From: Semisulcospira habei
Lineage: Eukaryota > Mollusca > Gastropoda > Semisulcospiridae
Length of the DNA stretch: 64,000 bases
NCBI GenBank assembly: GCA_036245525.1
Contig: BTPG01000005.1
Location: forward strand, 128,851,299-128,915,298
Direction of reading: 5' to 3'
In this document: piece by piece, positions 10,904 to 47,300 of the stretch
How positions within the stretch are numbered: the first letter of the stretch is position 1
How the letters are laid out: the number at the start of each line of letters is the position of its first letter
Notes under the pieces: generated by a model
The model's database searches: none
Seen by the model: the letters and a program-made list of their open reading frames with translations, nothing else
What the model was told of the DNA's origin: nothing
Position numbers and translations under genes: made by a program

Positions 10904-11770
10904 CACATGAATGGAATTGATGCTGTTGATAAACACATCACAACGCATACTCTAATACATTAAACAAAATTTGAAATTCTCCCACTGTTGGCACCCCTTC
11001 TTTTCTACACACTAACAACATAAGTGTACAATTTGCATCATCTATTGTCCCTCTGCATTGATGTCATTTTCCAATTAACTCATGTATGTCAATCTTGTTC
11101 TTCGCCATGCCCATGCATATGTTTCAAGAATTAGAATTTAAAGGGGCGTACAAAGGCTGTGCAACCCGCACCCACAACAGTGCTCCAAAAACTACTACTA
11201 CTACTGGTCTACTCAACAACACTGGTGACTGCATAGTGCATTGCAGGGGCTTTAACATCATCAAAAATACAATGTTCTGGCAGCTGGATATTTATTCCCT
11301 CAAATTTGGTGCACCATGTGAGCCTCTATAGTGTTGATTGCTAGCTGTAAAGCTCTTACAGTCCCATTTTCAATTTCGCCTTGTTGAAATGAATTCTGCT
11401 TTCCCACTCTTGTCCCGTTTGAGAGAGAGTGGTCTGAAGCACGTGTCAAAAACTGAACAAACGCTACTACAGACATCAACAATCAAACACTGAATGGTCT
11501 CTCTACAGTAAATCACGAAGCGGTGATAGTCATCCCCCGTGTCAACAACACTTCAGAATGTGATTGTTGATCTCCCTCCAGTTTGGTCGTTGCTGCCGAA
11601 CTGATGGAACCACCTGTTCCAAAACGACTTTAAAAGGCTCAAATATCACTTCTGTCGCAAGTTTCGCTATGTAATATGTCGAAGAAACGACGACAGTTGC
11701 AAACTCCTATCCAAATTCATGGTAACCAAACACGTTAGTATCTTAGCACAGTCGGTTTGAGGAAAACTCA
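10904..11770. other. Presumed 5' UTR intron of the SSX2IP-like gene
   Basis: No exon or repeat was recognised here. It lies between the first coding exon and the probable UTR exon, and holds a short (ACT)n run near 11190. Confidence 0.3.
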
Positions 11771-11850
11771 CCCCGCATTAGTCCGAGATTTGTAGCGTCC
11801 TTCGCTCCACATACGATACAGGTAAAGTTGTTGTGACGTCATCACAGTTT
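11771..11850 (-). promoter_or_regulatory. Probable promoter and 5' UTR exon of the SSX2IP-like gene, with CRE
   Basis: On the minus strand, GCGGG is followed by a good donor (GTGAGTTTT, at about 11769). A perfect CRE palindrome TGACGTCA lies at 11834-11841, about 65 bases upstream. The region is richer in CpG than its neighbours. Transcription start is not determined. Confidence 0.45.
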
Positions 11851-12876
11851 CGAATGAAAATAGGCGACAACGTGCCTCAATCTTACCGTCGGTCCAGGGA
11901 CAGAAATAACAATTTCTTGCTTTTGTTTCCTGTCTCAAAACAATTAAACGGGGCGAACTCTAGCCCGGTTATCCTTCGACGTCTACAAACCTGTAGTCTC
12001 AGTTTCGTATAAAGCGCGCGAAATGCGTGAAAACGAAAGTAGCAATTAGCACTGAGTACTGGTGGAGTTGGTCAGTTCAGTGATTTATTTAGGTTTTATA
12101 TATATGTTGATAAATAAAGCTCTAAGCAGTCACACTGTGACCATTCAAATTCTCTTTGCTACTCACCGTTCCGGGCCAGACTATGTCGTGCACTTCATCG
12201 CCCGCGGCCGGGGTCCTGAGTGGTACCGTTCAGCGGCCGGTCAGTCATGTGACACCATATTAGTATAAATCTATTTTTTTATTTTAAAGAAAAAGCGAGA
12301 TTTTCACTGTATAACGGTGAAAACATCGCTTGTCTCAAAATGGACATACACTGTAGCTCACTGCCACTGCGGGCCCCGAGGAATGAAATACGAGCGCATA
12401 CTCAGCCTGACTGAGAGCCGTGAGGAGTCAGAGGTTCAAAGCAAGCATATTGTCTTTGAGAGGCCGGGTTGCCATCAACTGGCCCGCGCGTTCTGACCCA
12501 CGGTTTGGAGCAGACACATCAGTACAGTGCTGGTCCAGACAGCAATACGTACTCTGGCGGCCGGCTAAAACTCTGCTAACGCCGGCGCGCGCCGTGTACA
12601 GGCCGTATTGACTAGACCGCAGGCGGCGACGACGATCTGCGAGGCCCAAGGCCGGACTTTCGACTGACTGGGACCATCGGCCGACTGGTGAAAGGATCGA
12701 CTGACAGTACTCACGGCAACGAGCCACAGAAAATCAGTATACGGCGGTAGTGCAAAATGACAGCAAAATGTTTCAGTCTGCAGTCCTCAGCCAGGTAAAC
12801 TTATACAGATCGCTGAGAATTGTGCGGGTTCGTTGTATGATTCACGGCGGATTTATCTTGTAACTCAGAAGAGTTG
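11851..12876. other. Intergenic, GC-rich around 12180-12720, no gene
   Basis: It contains GGCCGG-rich stretches and short open frames without recognisable domains. It could include a CpG-rich promoter flank or an unrecognised MITE. Nothing further can be supported. Confidence 0.3.
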
Positions 12877-13088
12877 CAGGGGCGGATCAGTTGCCTGTTG
12901 GGGGGGGGGGGGGGCGGCGTTTCCAACCGGGGACCTTCAACCTGATACAAAAGGCCTCCCTGATGCTAGCTTCCAGGGGCCGAAAAATCAAAAAGCATGT
13001 GTGGGGTGTAGAGAAGGCACCTGTGTGTGTTAAGGCTGTCACGCCAATATCATGGGGGGGTGTGGGGGGTGGAGGGGTTCTGCCCCTG
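12877..13088. mobile_element. Short hAT-like MITE with CAGGGGC ends
   Basis: Starts CAGGGGCGGATCAGTT and ends in the complement of CAGGGGCAGAACCCC. GAGTTG lies just before the left end and again 3 bases after the right end. It shares the string CCGAAAAATCAAA with the MITE at 9095. A matching left end also occurs at about 42183. Confidence 0.5.
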
Positions 13089-13189
13089 ACTGAGTTGCAC
13101 GGTTTTAATGATCGATAACGGGGGCTGTATGCATGAGAAATTTAATCTGTTCAATGCCAAGAAAATTAGAACACCACCCAAGTGAAAGA

Positions 13190-13270
13190 AGTATAGATCC
13201 ACATGAGCCCCTGCAGTTGTGGGGGGGGGGGGGGGATGGGGGCCGCACATGAGGATTTATGCCACTTTGC
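13190..13270. repeat. Foldback of the CTCATGAG family (contains poly(G))
   Basis: Arms AAGTATAGATCCACATGAG and the degenerate complement CATGAGGATTTATGCCACTT surround CCCCTGCAGTTG and a G run (13219-13233). It is related to 14332-14405, 48058-48125 and 55297-55395. Confidence 0.6.
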
Positions 13271-13360
13271 CAACACCACTTTGAATCCATGATTGCAGAA
13301 ACACAGTCTTTGGCAACTGGTACTGAACGGTAATTATCATGCGTTGGACTAAACACAAAC

Positions 13361-13575
13361 GATGATGTGGGTCCTACAGGAACCATATTTTTCAAAGAGC
13401 AATTTAACTGGTTATCCCAGACCCAATGATGTGGGTTCTACAGGACCCATACTTTTCAAAGAGTGATTTAACTGGTTATCCCTATCCCAATGATGTGGGT
13501 CCTACAGGACCCATATTTTTCACAGCGATTTAACTGGTTATCCCTGTCCTCATGATGTGGGTCCTACAGGACCCA
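13361..13575. repeat. Tandem repeat, about 62-bp unit, four copies
   Basis: Each unit contains ATGATGTGGGTCCTACAGGA followed by a poly(T) stretch and TTTAACTGGTTATCCC. The core GGGTCCTACAGGACCC is palindromic. Degenerate single cores recur at 13850, 13918 and 14099. Confidence 0.8.
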
Positions 13576-13599
13576 TACTTTTTACACTATAGTACACAT

Positions 13600-14330
13600 C
13601 ACCTGAAGCATCCTTGTACTGTTAGTCATCATGGCAGAGAGAAAACGGTCTGCAACTTCTCTGTTTCCCCAGAAACTACGGGTGAAAGTTTTCCATTTCC
13701 AAGAGACTGAACAGAAACTGGTCAATTTTTGCATGGACTTTGACACCCTTGAAAGAAAAAAAAAAACAACAAAAAAACCCCAACAACAAACAAAAGAAAT
13801 TTTTTGGGCGAGATGCAATTCTCTCATCTTTGATTCTTCACAAACTATGCATCCTGTAGGACCAACACCAAACATCATCCGGACAGGAATATTCACCATA
13901 CTTAAAAAAAAAAAAAAATGGGTCCTGCATGACCGATACCATAGTTTGTGTGTAGGAAAAATTCAGATGTTTATTTATTTTTTCATCAATTATTAACATA
14001 TTTTGGCAAAATGTAGTCTTTTATGAGCTTTGAGCATTTTTAAAAGATCACTGAAATATTCCCAGTAGTTAAAGAAATATTTGCAATTAAACACCCTTCT
14101 AGGTCCTCCAGGACCCAGGAAGTATGGTGAAGGTTAAATGTCCACTGAGCAAAAGATCCTTGAGTGTCCACCTAAGGATCTCCTGCTTACAGGGTGTGCC
14201 ATTTAGATTCACGAATGATGGTGTCAAAAATGAATTGCACAAGTACAAATTTGTGTGATTTTCATGTACATTTGTATGGATGACAGTACCAAGAATTGAA
14301 AAGACTGAAAACGGTCCATGGCAGGGCCAC
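13600..14330. other. Intergenic sequence, no gene
   Basis: A-rich runs (13757, 13903) and scattered remnants of the GGGTCCT-AGGACC core. The open frames here show no protein signature. Confidence 0.3.
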
Positions 14331-14331
14331 C

Positions 14332-14405
14332 AAGAGACATAAATTCTCATGAACCCCTGTGGATGCAGGGGCTCATGAGAATTGATGCCTCGAGTCCTGC
14401 AAATG
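14332..14405. repeat. Foldback of the CTCATGAG family
   Basis: AGACATAAATTCTCATGAAC and its imperfect complement flank CCCTGTGGATGCAGGGG. Nearly the full length pairs with itself. Confidence 0.7.
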
Positions 14406-14561
14406 GAACAAGCTGGCTTTAGTGTCTGTCTGAAACGATAAAAAAAATAAAAAAATTCAGCCTTCTCGAGTTTTGAAAAGCTGAATCAGGCTCCAGGACT
14501 GAAGACTGTCACCCATGCATTTGTGTACTGGTTGAACCTTTGTACAGCAGACCCTGTTTTT

Positions 14562-14776
14562 ATCCCATATCATACTGAGACTAAAAGCTTCAAACTCGTA
14601 CACTGCCATATGCAAGCTACATTATAGTACTTACAGTCAAGGATATAGACCACTGGCTTTAGTTCAAGGGTGGTGCCAGAATAGCTTGGCGCCTAGCTAT
14701 TCTGGCACCACCCTTTAACTATTTGAGTCAAACTTATCTCGCACAGGCCCACTGGTGTATTCCGAATTATAAGGGC
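14562..14776. mobile_element. Palindrome-core MITE, partner of 46659-46882
   Basis: Colinear with 46659-46882 over about 215 bp. The core (14660-14721) is the GGTGGTGCCAGAATAGCTTG palindrome. One arm has lost about ten bases, so it is no longer symmetric. Confidence 0.7.
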
Positions 14777-14779
14777 GAC

Positions 14780-16140
14780 CAGCTCGAACTCTACATAGGT
14801 GTTGCTGGTAGTGATATCCGACTTCTTCATTCCTGACCTTGTTTATTATACAGCACCCGTTTTGAGCAACCACTATTATGAGAGACCGCATGTCATAAAA
14901 TATCATCATTTAGGAGGCTGTAGCCACCTAAATTATGATTTTTAATGACGGCGACACTTTCTCCCCTTCAAGACTCTTGAGAGATCATGATTTTTATTCC
15001 CACTCTTTTCTTGCAAAAAGCAGTTGTTCAAAACAGATCTTACTGTACCACCATACAAAACTGTGTGTGGTGAGATTGAGAGAGTGTTTTGTTTACTTCA
15101 GGTTGGGTGTTTCTTAAGGGGAGTGGAGAGGGGTGGGGTGGGGGTGGGGGGTGTGGAGGCTGCGTGGAGGTAAAAATACATCACTTTTTAGTTTTGCTGT
15201 CCTTTATATAGCCAGTGTTGCCATGTGACTTGATTTGTTAAAAAAAAGCAGCATACAATGTAAACAAATTTGCTGAAATGTGCCGAACCTGTCAGATGTG
15301 CCTTCTTGTTTGCAAGTTTCTTGTTTTTTGACTTTTACATTTACATGATGAGGATGGTGTGTGCATGCATTAACAAGTGCCCTTGCCCCAATGGTCACGT
15401 TCCTGACCACATTTAAGCAAAGCACAAAACGACTACAGTATATATGAGCTGTTTGGCATATACACCAATTTGTGACACTCTCCCCGATCACTAAATGTTT
15501 CCAGTGTGCAAAGGCCATCGGCCAAACGTTGGCCTGTGCACAGGTCAACGGTGGCCAAGGTCAGCCCGATGACCTTTTTCACATTGGGTTATGGGGCCAT
15601 TAACAGGATTGTGACACCGACGAGGTTCACCGTATGTCAGTATTTGCACTTGAGAATTAACCCCTCCCCCTGCCCCCCCCCCCCCCCCCCCCCCCCACCC
15701 CCAAACACCATCTTTGACAAAACTGGAAAGAAATGAATGAGCAGTCTGAAACTAGGATAGTAGATGAAACAAATCAAAGTACACAAATAGAAGTCGTCTG
15801 CAGCAAGATGAAATGACCGCTGCTTTCTAGTTTTTGTATACAGATATATATGCAATAGATAAAGGCGAAGACTGAAAAAATTATTCCAAAGGCATTTGCC
15901 CATGGCCATCATAGTCGTCTGTGCTAATGCTTAATTTTTGTTTAACCATGACATACCTACCTTTTTTTTTAAACAGTGAAATTGGAAACAAAAATAGGCT
16001 ATTCGGCATACGATTACTGCACTTTAGAAATCTGTAGTGATGCATTACTAAACTCAACTGATGTATCCGCAGACTTGTGCAATGCTTCATTGCACAAGCA
16101 ACATCTGAGAAGTATGTGTTAAACCATGATTGGTGGCAAT
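14780..16140. other. Intergenic, no gene; G-rich and poly(C) tracts
   Basis: G-rich stretch at 15118-15160 and poly(C) at about 15676-15697. No coding or mobile element signature was found. Confidence 0.4.
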
Positions 16141-16149
16141 TCATGAGCC

Positions 16150-16230
16150 AAGAATTGCTTTTGACACACAAGTTCTGGATCCTAGGCTGTGCCAAGGAGC
16201 CAGAAATGTGTGTCAAAAGCAAGTTGAGGC
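16150..16230. repeat. Foldback, 16-bp perfect arms
   Basis: TTGCTTTTGACACACA and its complement TGTGTGTCAAAAGCAA enclose a loop of about 45 bases that is itself partly palindromic (GGATCC-type). Confidence 0.7.
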
Positions 16231-16689
16231 TTGTAAATCATCATCATCCACTGTATATATTTATCCCACTTTTGTATAATCCCTGTTTCAGGTCCTGACA
16301 TTTGGGTTGACTCGACCTACACAACCGATTTGCTTACTACTTTGAAAGGGCCTTTCTAACATAAAGTGCCAACACTATGTCAACAATTCTTTATAGAGTT
16401 CAACTATGACGTCAGCAAATCTTTATTGTGTTCCACTGCATGCTGTTTCAAAATTTACATCCAATGTGGCAGTGGTCGCAGTGTAGGGTTCCATACACCA
16501 CATGGTCACAAAATCCTGGCATGTAGGTCATGGTCAAGTAACACGATAAAGAACTTTTGACATCATATGACACATAGGCTACACAAATTATACTCAGGTG
16601 ATTACCACGCAGAAAAGACTTGTGAAGATCAAAGGAAACCTTGCTGAAAGAAGGCTAATAACCGACTACGCATGGTCTGTAGTTAGTCC

Positions 16690-16745
16690 AGTATTTTCCT
16701 GGAGAACAGCGCTATACAAGAACTATGTATTATTATTATTTATTA
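16690..16745 (+). repeat. Short LINE 3' end with (ATT)n tail
   Basis: GGAGAACAGCGCTATACAAG followed by TATTATTATTATT matches the 3' ends at 43440-43492 and 53635-53690. Confidence 0.5.
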
Positions 16746-16901
16746 TTAGAAATGCACTGTATGCTGAAACAATTTATGAGGGTAATTTCACGATCTTCTT
16801 GTGACTAAATGTTCTGCACATACAAGGGTGAACATACACACACACTGTGTGTCACATAACAAAGTAAACAATAAACAAAGAACAAGTAAAAACTATAAAC
16901 T

Positions 16902-16907
16902 TTTATT
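16902..16907 (-). terminator. Poly(A) signal AATAAA of the SREK1IP1-like gene
   Basis: Consensus AATAAA on the minus strand, about 52 bases after the stop codon. Confidence 0.6.
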
Positions 16908-16958
16908 TGAACAGCCCTTCCAACACGTAACATCCATACAACTACACTAAATCTGACA

Positions 16959-42781
<25,823 letters not shown>

Positions 42782-43029
42782 GATGTAAAGGTCTGTTTTT
42801 CTTAGTGGAACTTTCGCTTACAGTGCAGCCATGATAGTAGGCTTTACGTGTCTCCACGGACAAGAAAGAGCAGCCGGAACTGGCCACATCGTAGTGTCAA
42901 GGGAGGTAAACATTACAATGTTTATCAAGTGACACCATTCTCACCAACTTACTTTACCACACACAATCCTAAATTTAAAGTAAAAACTAACAAATAAGCA
43001 AACAAACAGAGTAAATACAAGACTGCAAT

Positions 43030-43492
43030 TTTCGCCTATCGGCATTTTGACGGCCAGATCTCTCCCGCCGTACCTTTCTGCCAAGCTGTTTGCTTATCAG
43101 CCATCACGTATCCTCCGTCCAGTGAAAAACTTTTTAAAATCCCGAAGCTTAACATGATTGAAGACTGTCGGGGAGCGTTCTTTCACCTTTTTAGCCCCAA
43201 GTGTGTGGAACTCGGTGCCAATTGAAATGCGGAATCTGCCCACATTGTCACAGTTCAAAGCTCACCTAAAGACTTCTGTCGGGCATTTAACATTTAGCTC
43301 ACCTTTAGCGTGACTGTTGACTGCCTTTTGATTATCGAGGGAAGTGGATGTAAGGTTTTGGGAAGGGATGGGGTGGGTTAAAGTAGTGTATAATTATGCG
43401 TGTGTCTGAGAGTGTGCTGTTGTGCAGGCGCAGTGAGTCCACTGTTTTTCTGGAGAACGGCGCTATACAAGAACCATTTATTATTATTATTA
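43030..43492 (+). mobile_element. 5'-truncated CR1-like LINE 3' end
   Basis: Homologous to 53190-53690: shares AGCGTTCTTTCAC, GGAGAACGGCGCTATACAAG and the (ATT)n tail. Only remnants of the C-terminal coding part remain. Confidence 0.75.
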
Positions 43493-44112
43493 AATAATTG
43501 TGTAGTTACTCACACACTCACAATTCCTGGCTTTGGAGCCTGGGTCAATAAGAAGAGGTCTGGTGCTTGAGCGTTTAAAAATGCCACTCGAGAATAGCCT
43601 ACCTGATTCCCTCCATAATACCAACAACCACTCCAGTAGCAAAACACCTTCGGGCCTATGGCGGCCGCAGTGAGCCCGCGCACAGCTGTGTGCAGGTCCA
43701 CTGTGGCCATCATGGGCCCAAGTACCTTTGCTTACTGGGCAGTTCTTCCCTTGTCAGCTGAAGAGCAATTTCTTCACTAAATACGTTTGAAGTTGCCAAG
43801 CTTTTCTTCCTTCAAGTTCAAAGGTGACAGGAAGGATTTTTGTTCTTCTCCCATTTCTCCAACTTATTTACTCTGCTCTCTAAAAACACTATGAGCATGT
43901 TATTTATAGATGTAGCCGAGCTATATAAATGCATGGACATGAATCGTGTGGTCTGACAAATTTTGAAATTAACATGTCAATGTGCGCTCGCATACATATT
44001 TGTGTGAGTGCATGCACGCATGTGTGTATACTGGTAATTTATGCAACTGTGTAGATAAAACAATAAACTGCATAATTCTGACATTCAATCCATAAGAAGT
44101 TGACAAATCCAA
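43493..44112. other. Intergenic between ALG6 3' end and the SREK1IP1-like gene, no gene
   Basis: No domain-bearing ORF. Probably holds the SREK1IP1-like promoter side at 42.8-43 kb and the ALG6 polyadenylation region. Confidence 0.3.
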
Positions 44113-44118
44113 TTTATT
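44113..44118 (-). terminator. Poly(A) signal AATAAA of ALG6
   Basis: AATAAA on the minus strand 28 bases after the ALG6 stop codon. Confidence 0.55.
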
Positions 44119-44145
44119 GCTATCATTTTTTTTTATTATTATTGC

Positions 44146-44310
44146 TCAAACCACAAACTGTAGATAATGAAAGTAGACTAAGAAGGCAGCAAAGTGACCG
44201 AAGGAGTAGGTTGTTATCATCAGTGTGTATAGGTCAGGTAGTTTGGCGGGTGACATCAAGACTTGACTTGCCACGGAGAGTACCAGTGCTCCCAGGAGAG
44301 ATGCAGTAAA
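44146..44310 (-). CDS. ALG6: ALG6 last exon
   Basis: Acceptor TTTGTTCCAG, phase 0, FTASLLGALVLSV, SPAKLPDLYTLM, LVYFHYLQFVV and stop TGA (44146-44148). Confidence 0.9.
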   Translation of the reverse strand, partial: FTASLLGALVLSVASQVLMSPAKLPDLYTLMITTYSFGHFAAFLVYFHYLQFVV

Positions 44311-47300
44311 CTGGAACAAAAATTGGAATGGGAAAAATGATCAGGTATACTGATCTAGATTTAAGAATGTGGCTAATGCAACAATATTGTAACAATGTGA
44401 CCGCTAAAAAAGCTCCTACATTTCACAGTTCTGATGCCCTCTGAAGATTGCATGTCTGTTAAGGAGATAGTTCAAGGGTGCTGCCAGAAAAGCTTGGCAC
44501 CTGAAGGCGCCAAGCTATTCTACCAGCACCCTTGAACTCTTATGCATGACCTATATGTTGCTGTGATATGCAGGTAAAGTGGTGGGTAGGGCACAATACA
44601 CTTTGGACACAATGTACAACAGGATGACGAACAACTGGCCAACATTCTTGATGACAAAACGCATCCACTCAGACATGAGTATGACAGTCAAAGCATAAAT
44701 CACAGCAGCAGACTTTGAATACTTAAAAGTCAAAATGTCAAAAGTAGTATATTCATTCATTCATTCAGTCCTCTCTGCGCCATCTGGTGCTTGAGGCAAC
44801 AAAAGTAGTATATAATGTTACACAACTCCTTTGTCCCTCGGGCTATTTCCCTTTTCTTAGTACAGTAATAATATCAGCAGATAGTTCTTGACCAACAAAC
44901 ATTTCAGGATTCAGACATTATATGGAGCGTAAACCCTGTGTGTTTCTGCAACCCAGAATATAAAAGTACCAACAAATCTGTTACAGACTGTTTTAACTAA
45001 TTTGCCTGAGTGGTGGAAAATTTGAGTGTTGGATTGTCGTGCGTTTTTTGTGCTTTACCACGTGTTGTATGGGCAGACATCTGCCCATGAGGGATTAATA
45101 AAGTATTATTTTACATGGGTTCAACTGGTCTCTCAGTCATGTACATGACCACTTTCAGTGTGGTGAAGATTATAGCATATACTGCACTGCTTTGTATTAG
45201 CACGCTGAAAGTGGTCATGATCACACACCAGCAGTGTGGGTCCAAGGCTGATCAGACATAATCAGTAAAACCTTCAGTCGATAAACTCTTGGTACTGCAT
45301 TGAAAGCGATACCTAAATGCATTTAATTTAAAGAATACCCAGTCACGGCCAGTGCATGTGTGTATTTTGGCTTGAAATGAAATTAACTTATTTTCTGTTA
45401 CATCTTAGTTTCTATTACATCTTAGTTTTTGTAGTCAGCACCCAGTGGCCAAGTCAAGAAAGGCTCACACAAGTAAGTACTAGTACACCTACATTTAATT
45501 TTGAGAGTATACTGATGATCTGAGAAATATACTCACAGAAATTTTTATGAAGATGTGTTTATCCTGCAGTGGACGAAGTGTGGTGTGGATGAAAATGAGG
45601 GAGATAACGCAAGCTGCAGCAGATGGAATGAGGAGACCATCCTTGGCAAGTAAAGGCAACATACTGCAACAAGTAGAATGTCAGAGTTTAAGATGACAAC
45701 AATTAAGGACCATGATTATAATGACAGTGTTTCTTGTGCATGATTTATAGTCATGCTCTGTATGCATTCTTTTGCTTAATTTTTAACATCCAGGCATTCA
45801 CAAACTTGTCATAATCTAAAGCTACACTAAACCTACATCCCCCCTCACCCCCCGCCCCCCATTCCACCCCCCACCCGCCTCCCACACCTTTTTCTTTTTG
45901 CTGTCTCTGGCACTTCGGTGCAGTTAGTTTCTAAGAATCTAAAGAAAGATTTTAATGCACCCAGCGCTGAAGAAGAAATTCCAAGTCTTTGGAACCAACC
46001 CAAGAAGACTACACTACAGTTCAAACCACAGACTGATGATAGTTTGAGGGTGGTGCCAGAATGGTGTGGCATCTGAAAGAGTGCATTACAGTTCAGCAGT
46101 TTGATCAAACATGACAGTTTAACGGTGATGCCATAACAACTTTGTGCCTGTAGGCGCCAAGCTATTCTGACACCACCCTTAAGCTATCATGATTGATGTG
46201 TCTCCTGCTGCAGTGAATAGCAGCTGCAATCTCTTCTTGCCTGAAGGTGCTGATGGCTGTTAACCATGAGACTGCCAGTGGAAAATCAACAACTGTAAGA
46301 CATGCAGGGCTGAAAGTAAAGAATGAAACAGAATGATCACACATTGTAGGCTGAAACTGTGCTGCGAAAAAATGCACATTCATTTTATTAATCATGTACA
46401 TGATTTGTAAAGACACAATTCATTAAATGAATTTAAAGCCACCTGCTCTAGACAGTAACAGGTTAATAGATCACACTATCTCCATTACAAATGCTCTTAG
46501 CATGTATTACAATAATGCTGGACAAAAGAGCTAACTTGGGTTATGAAATTTGAATGTCGTAAATTGAAAAAAGCTTTTCTGCTCTGCAAAGAGTTCCTTC
46601 CATTATGCTCAAAAGGCAGTGGAAAACCTCTGGTCCGTGAGCCTAATCACATGGATTGTCAACCAATATCATACTGAGGCTAAAAGCTTCAAATTTGTAC
46701 AATGCCATATTCAAACTACATTATAGTACTTACAGATAAGGATATAGACCAATGGCTTTAGTTCAAGGGTGGTGCCAGAATAGCTTGGCGCCTAGAGGCG
46801 CCAAGCTATTCTGGCACCACCCTTGAACTATTTTAGTCAAACTTATTTCACACACTGGTGTATTCCGAATGATAAGGGTTAAAAGAAGGGTAGAAAAGTC
46901 ATAGTTGAGGTAAGACAACATTGAGAACGCATATTGTATCAGAAAATTTTAGCAATCAAAGCCCGACATGGAGCAGACTACTTTAACTCAATCTACCCCA
47001 GACACACCACAAGAAGATAAGGATCGACCACAATAGTTAAAGGGTGATACCAGAATAGCTTGGCGCCTATGGGCGCCAAGCTATTCTGGCATCACCCTTA
47101 AACTATCATGGTCGATCTGTGTCCTGCACTGCAATGCAGTCTTCAGAGGACAAATGCAAAATTTAAGGATTTCGGTGATGGGGTAGAATGAGTTAAGATA
47201 CGTTTTCCATTTATTAGAAGCAAAAACTCTAAAATAAAAGTCTTCGTTGTTTTCTCCAAATATGCAGGGCTCATAAATGTTACAAACCTTGTACATTACA

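Noticed and set aside
13631..13996. 121-codon plus-strand ORF
   Set aside because: Low-complexity Lys/Thr/Gln run over A-rich sequence; no homology pattern.
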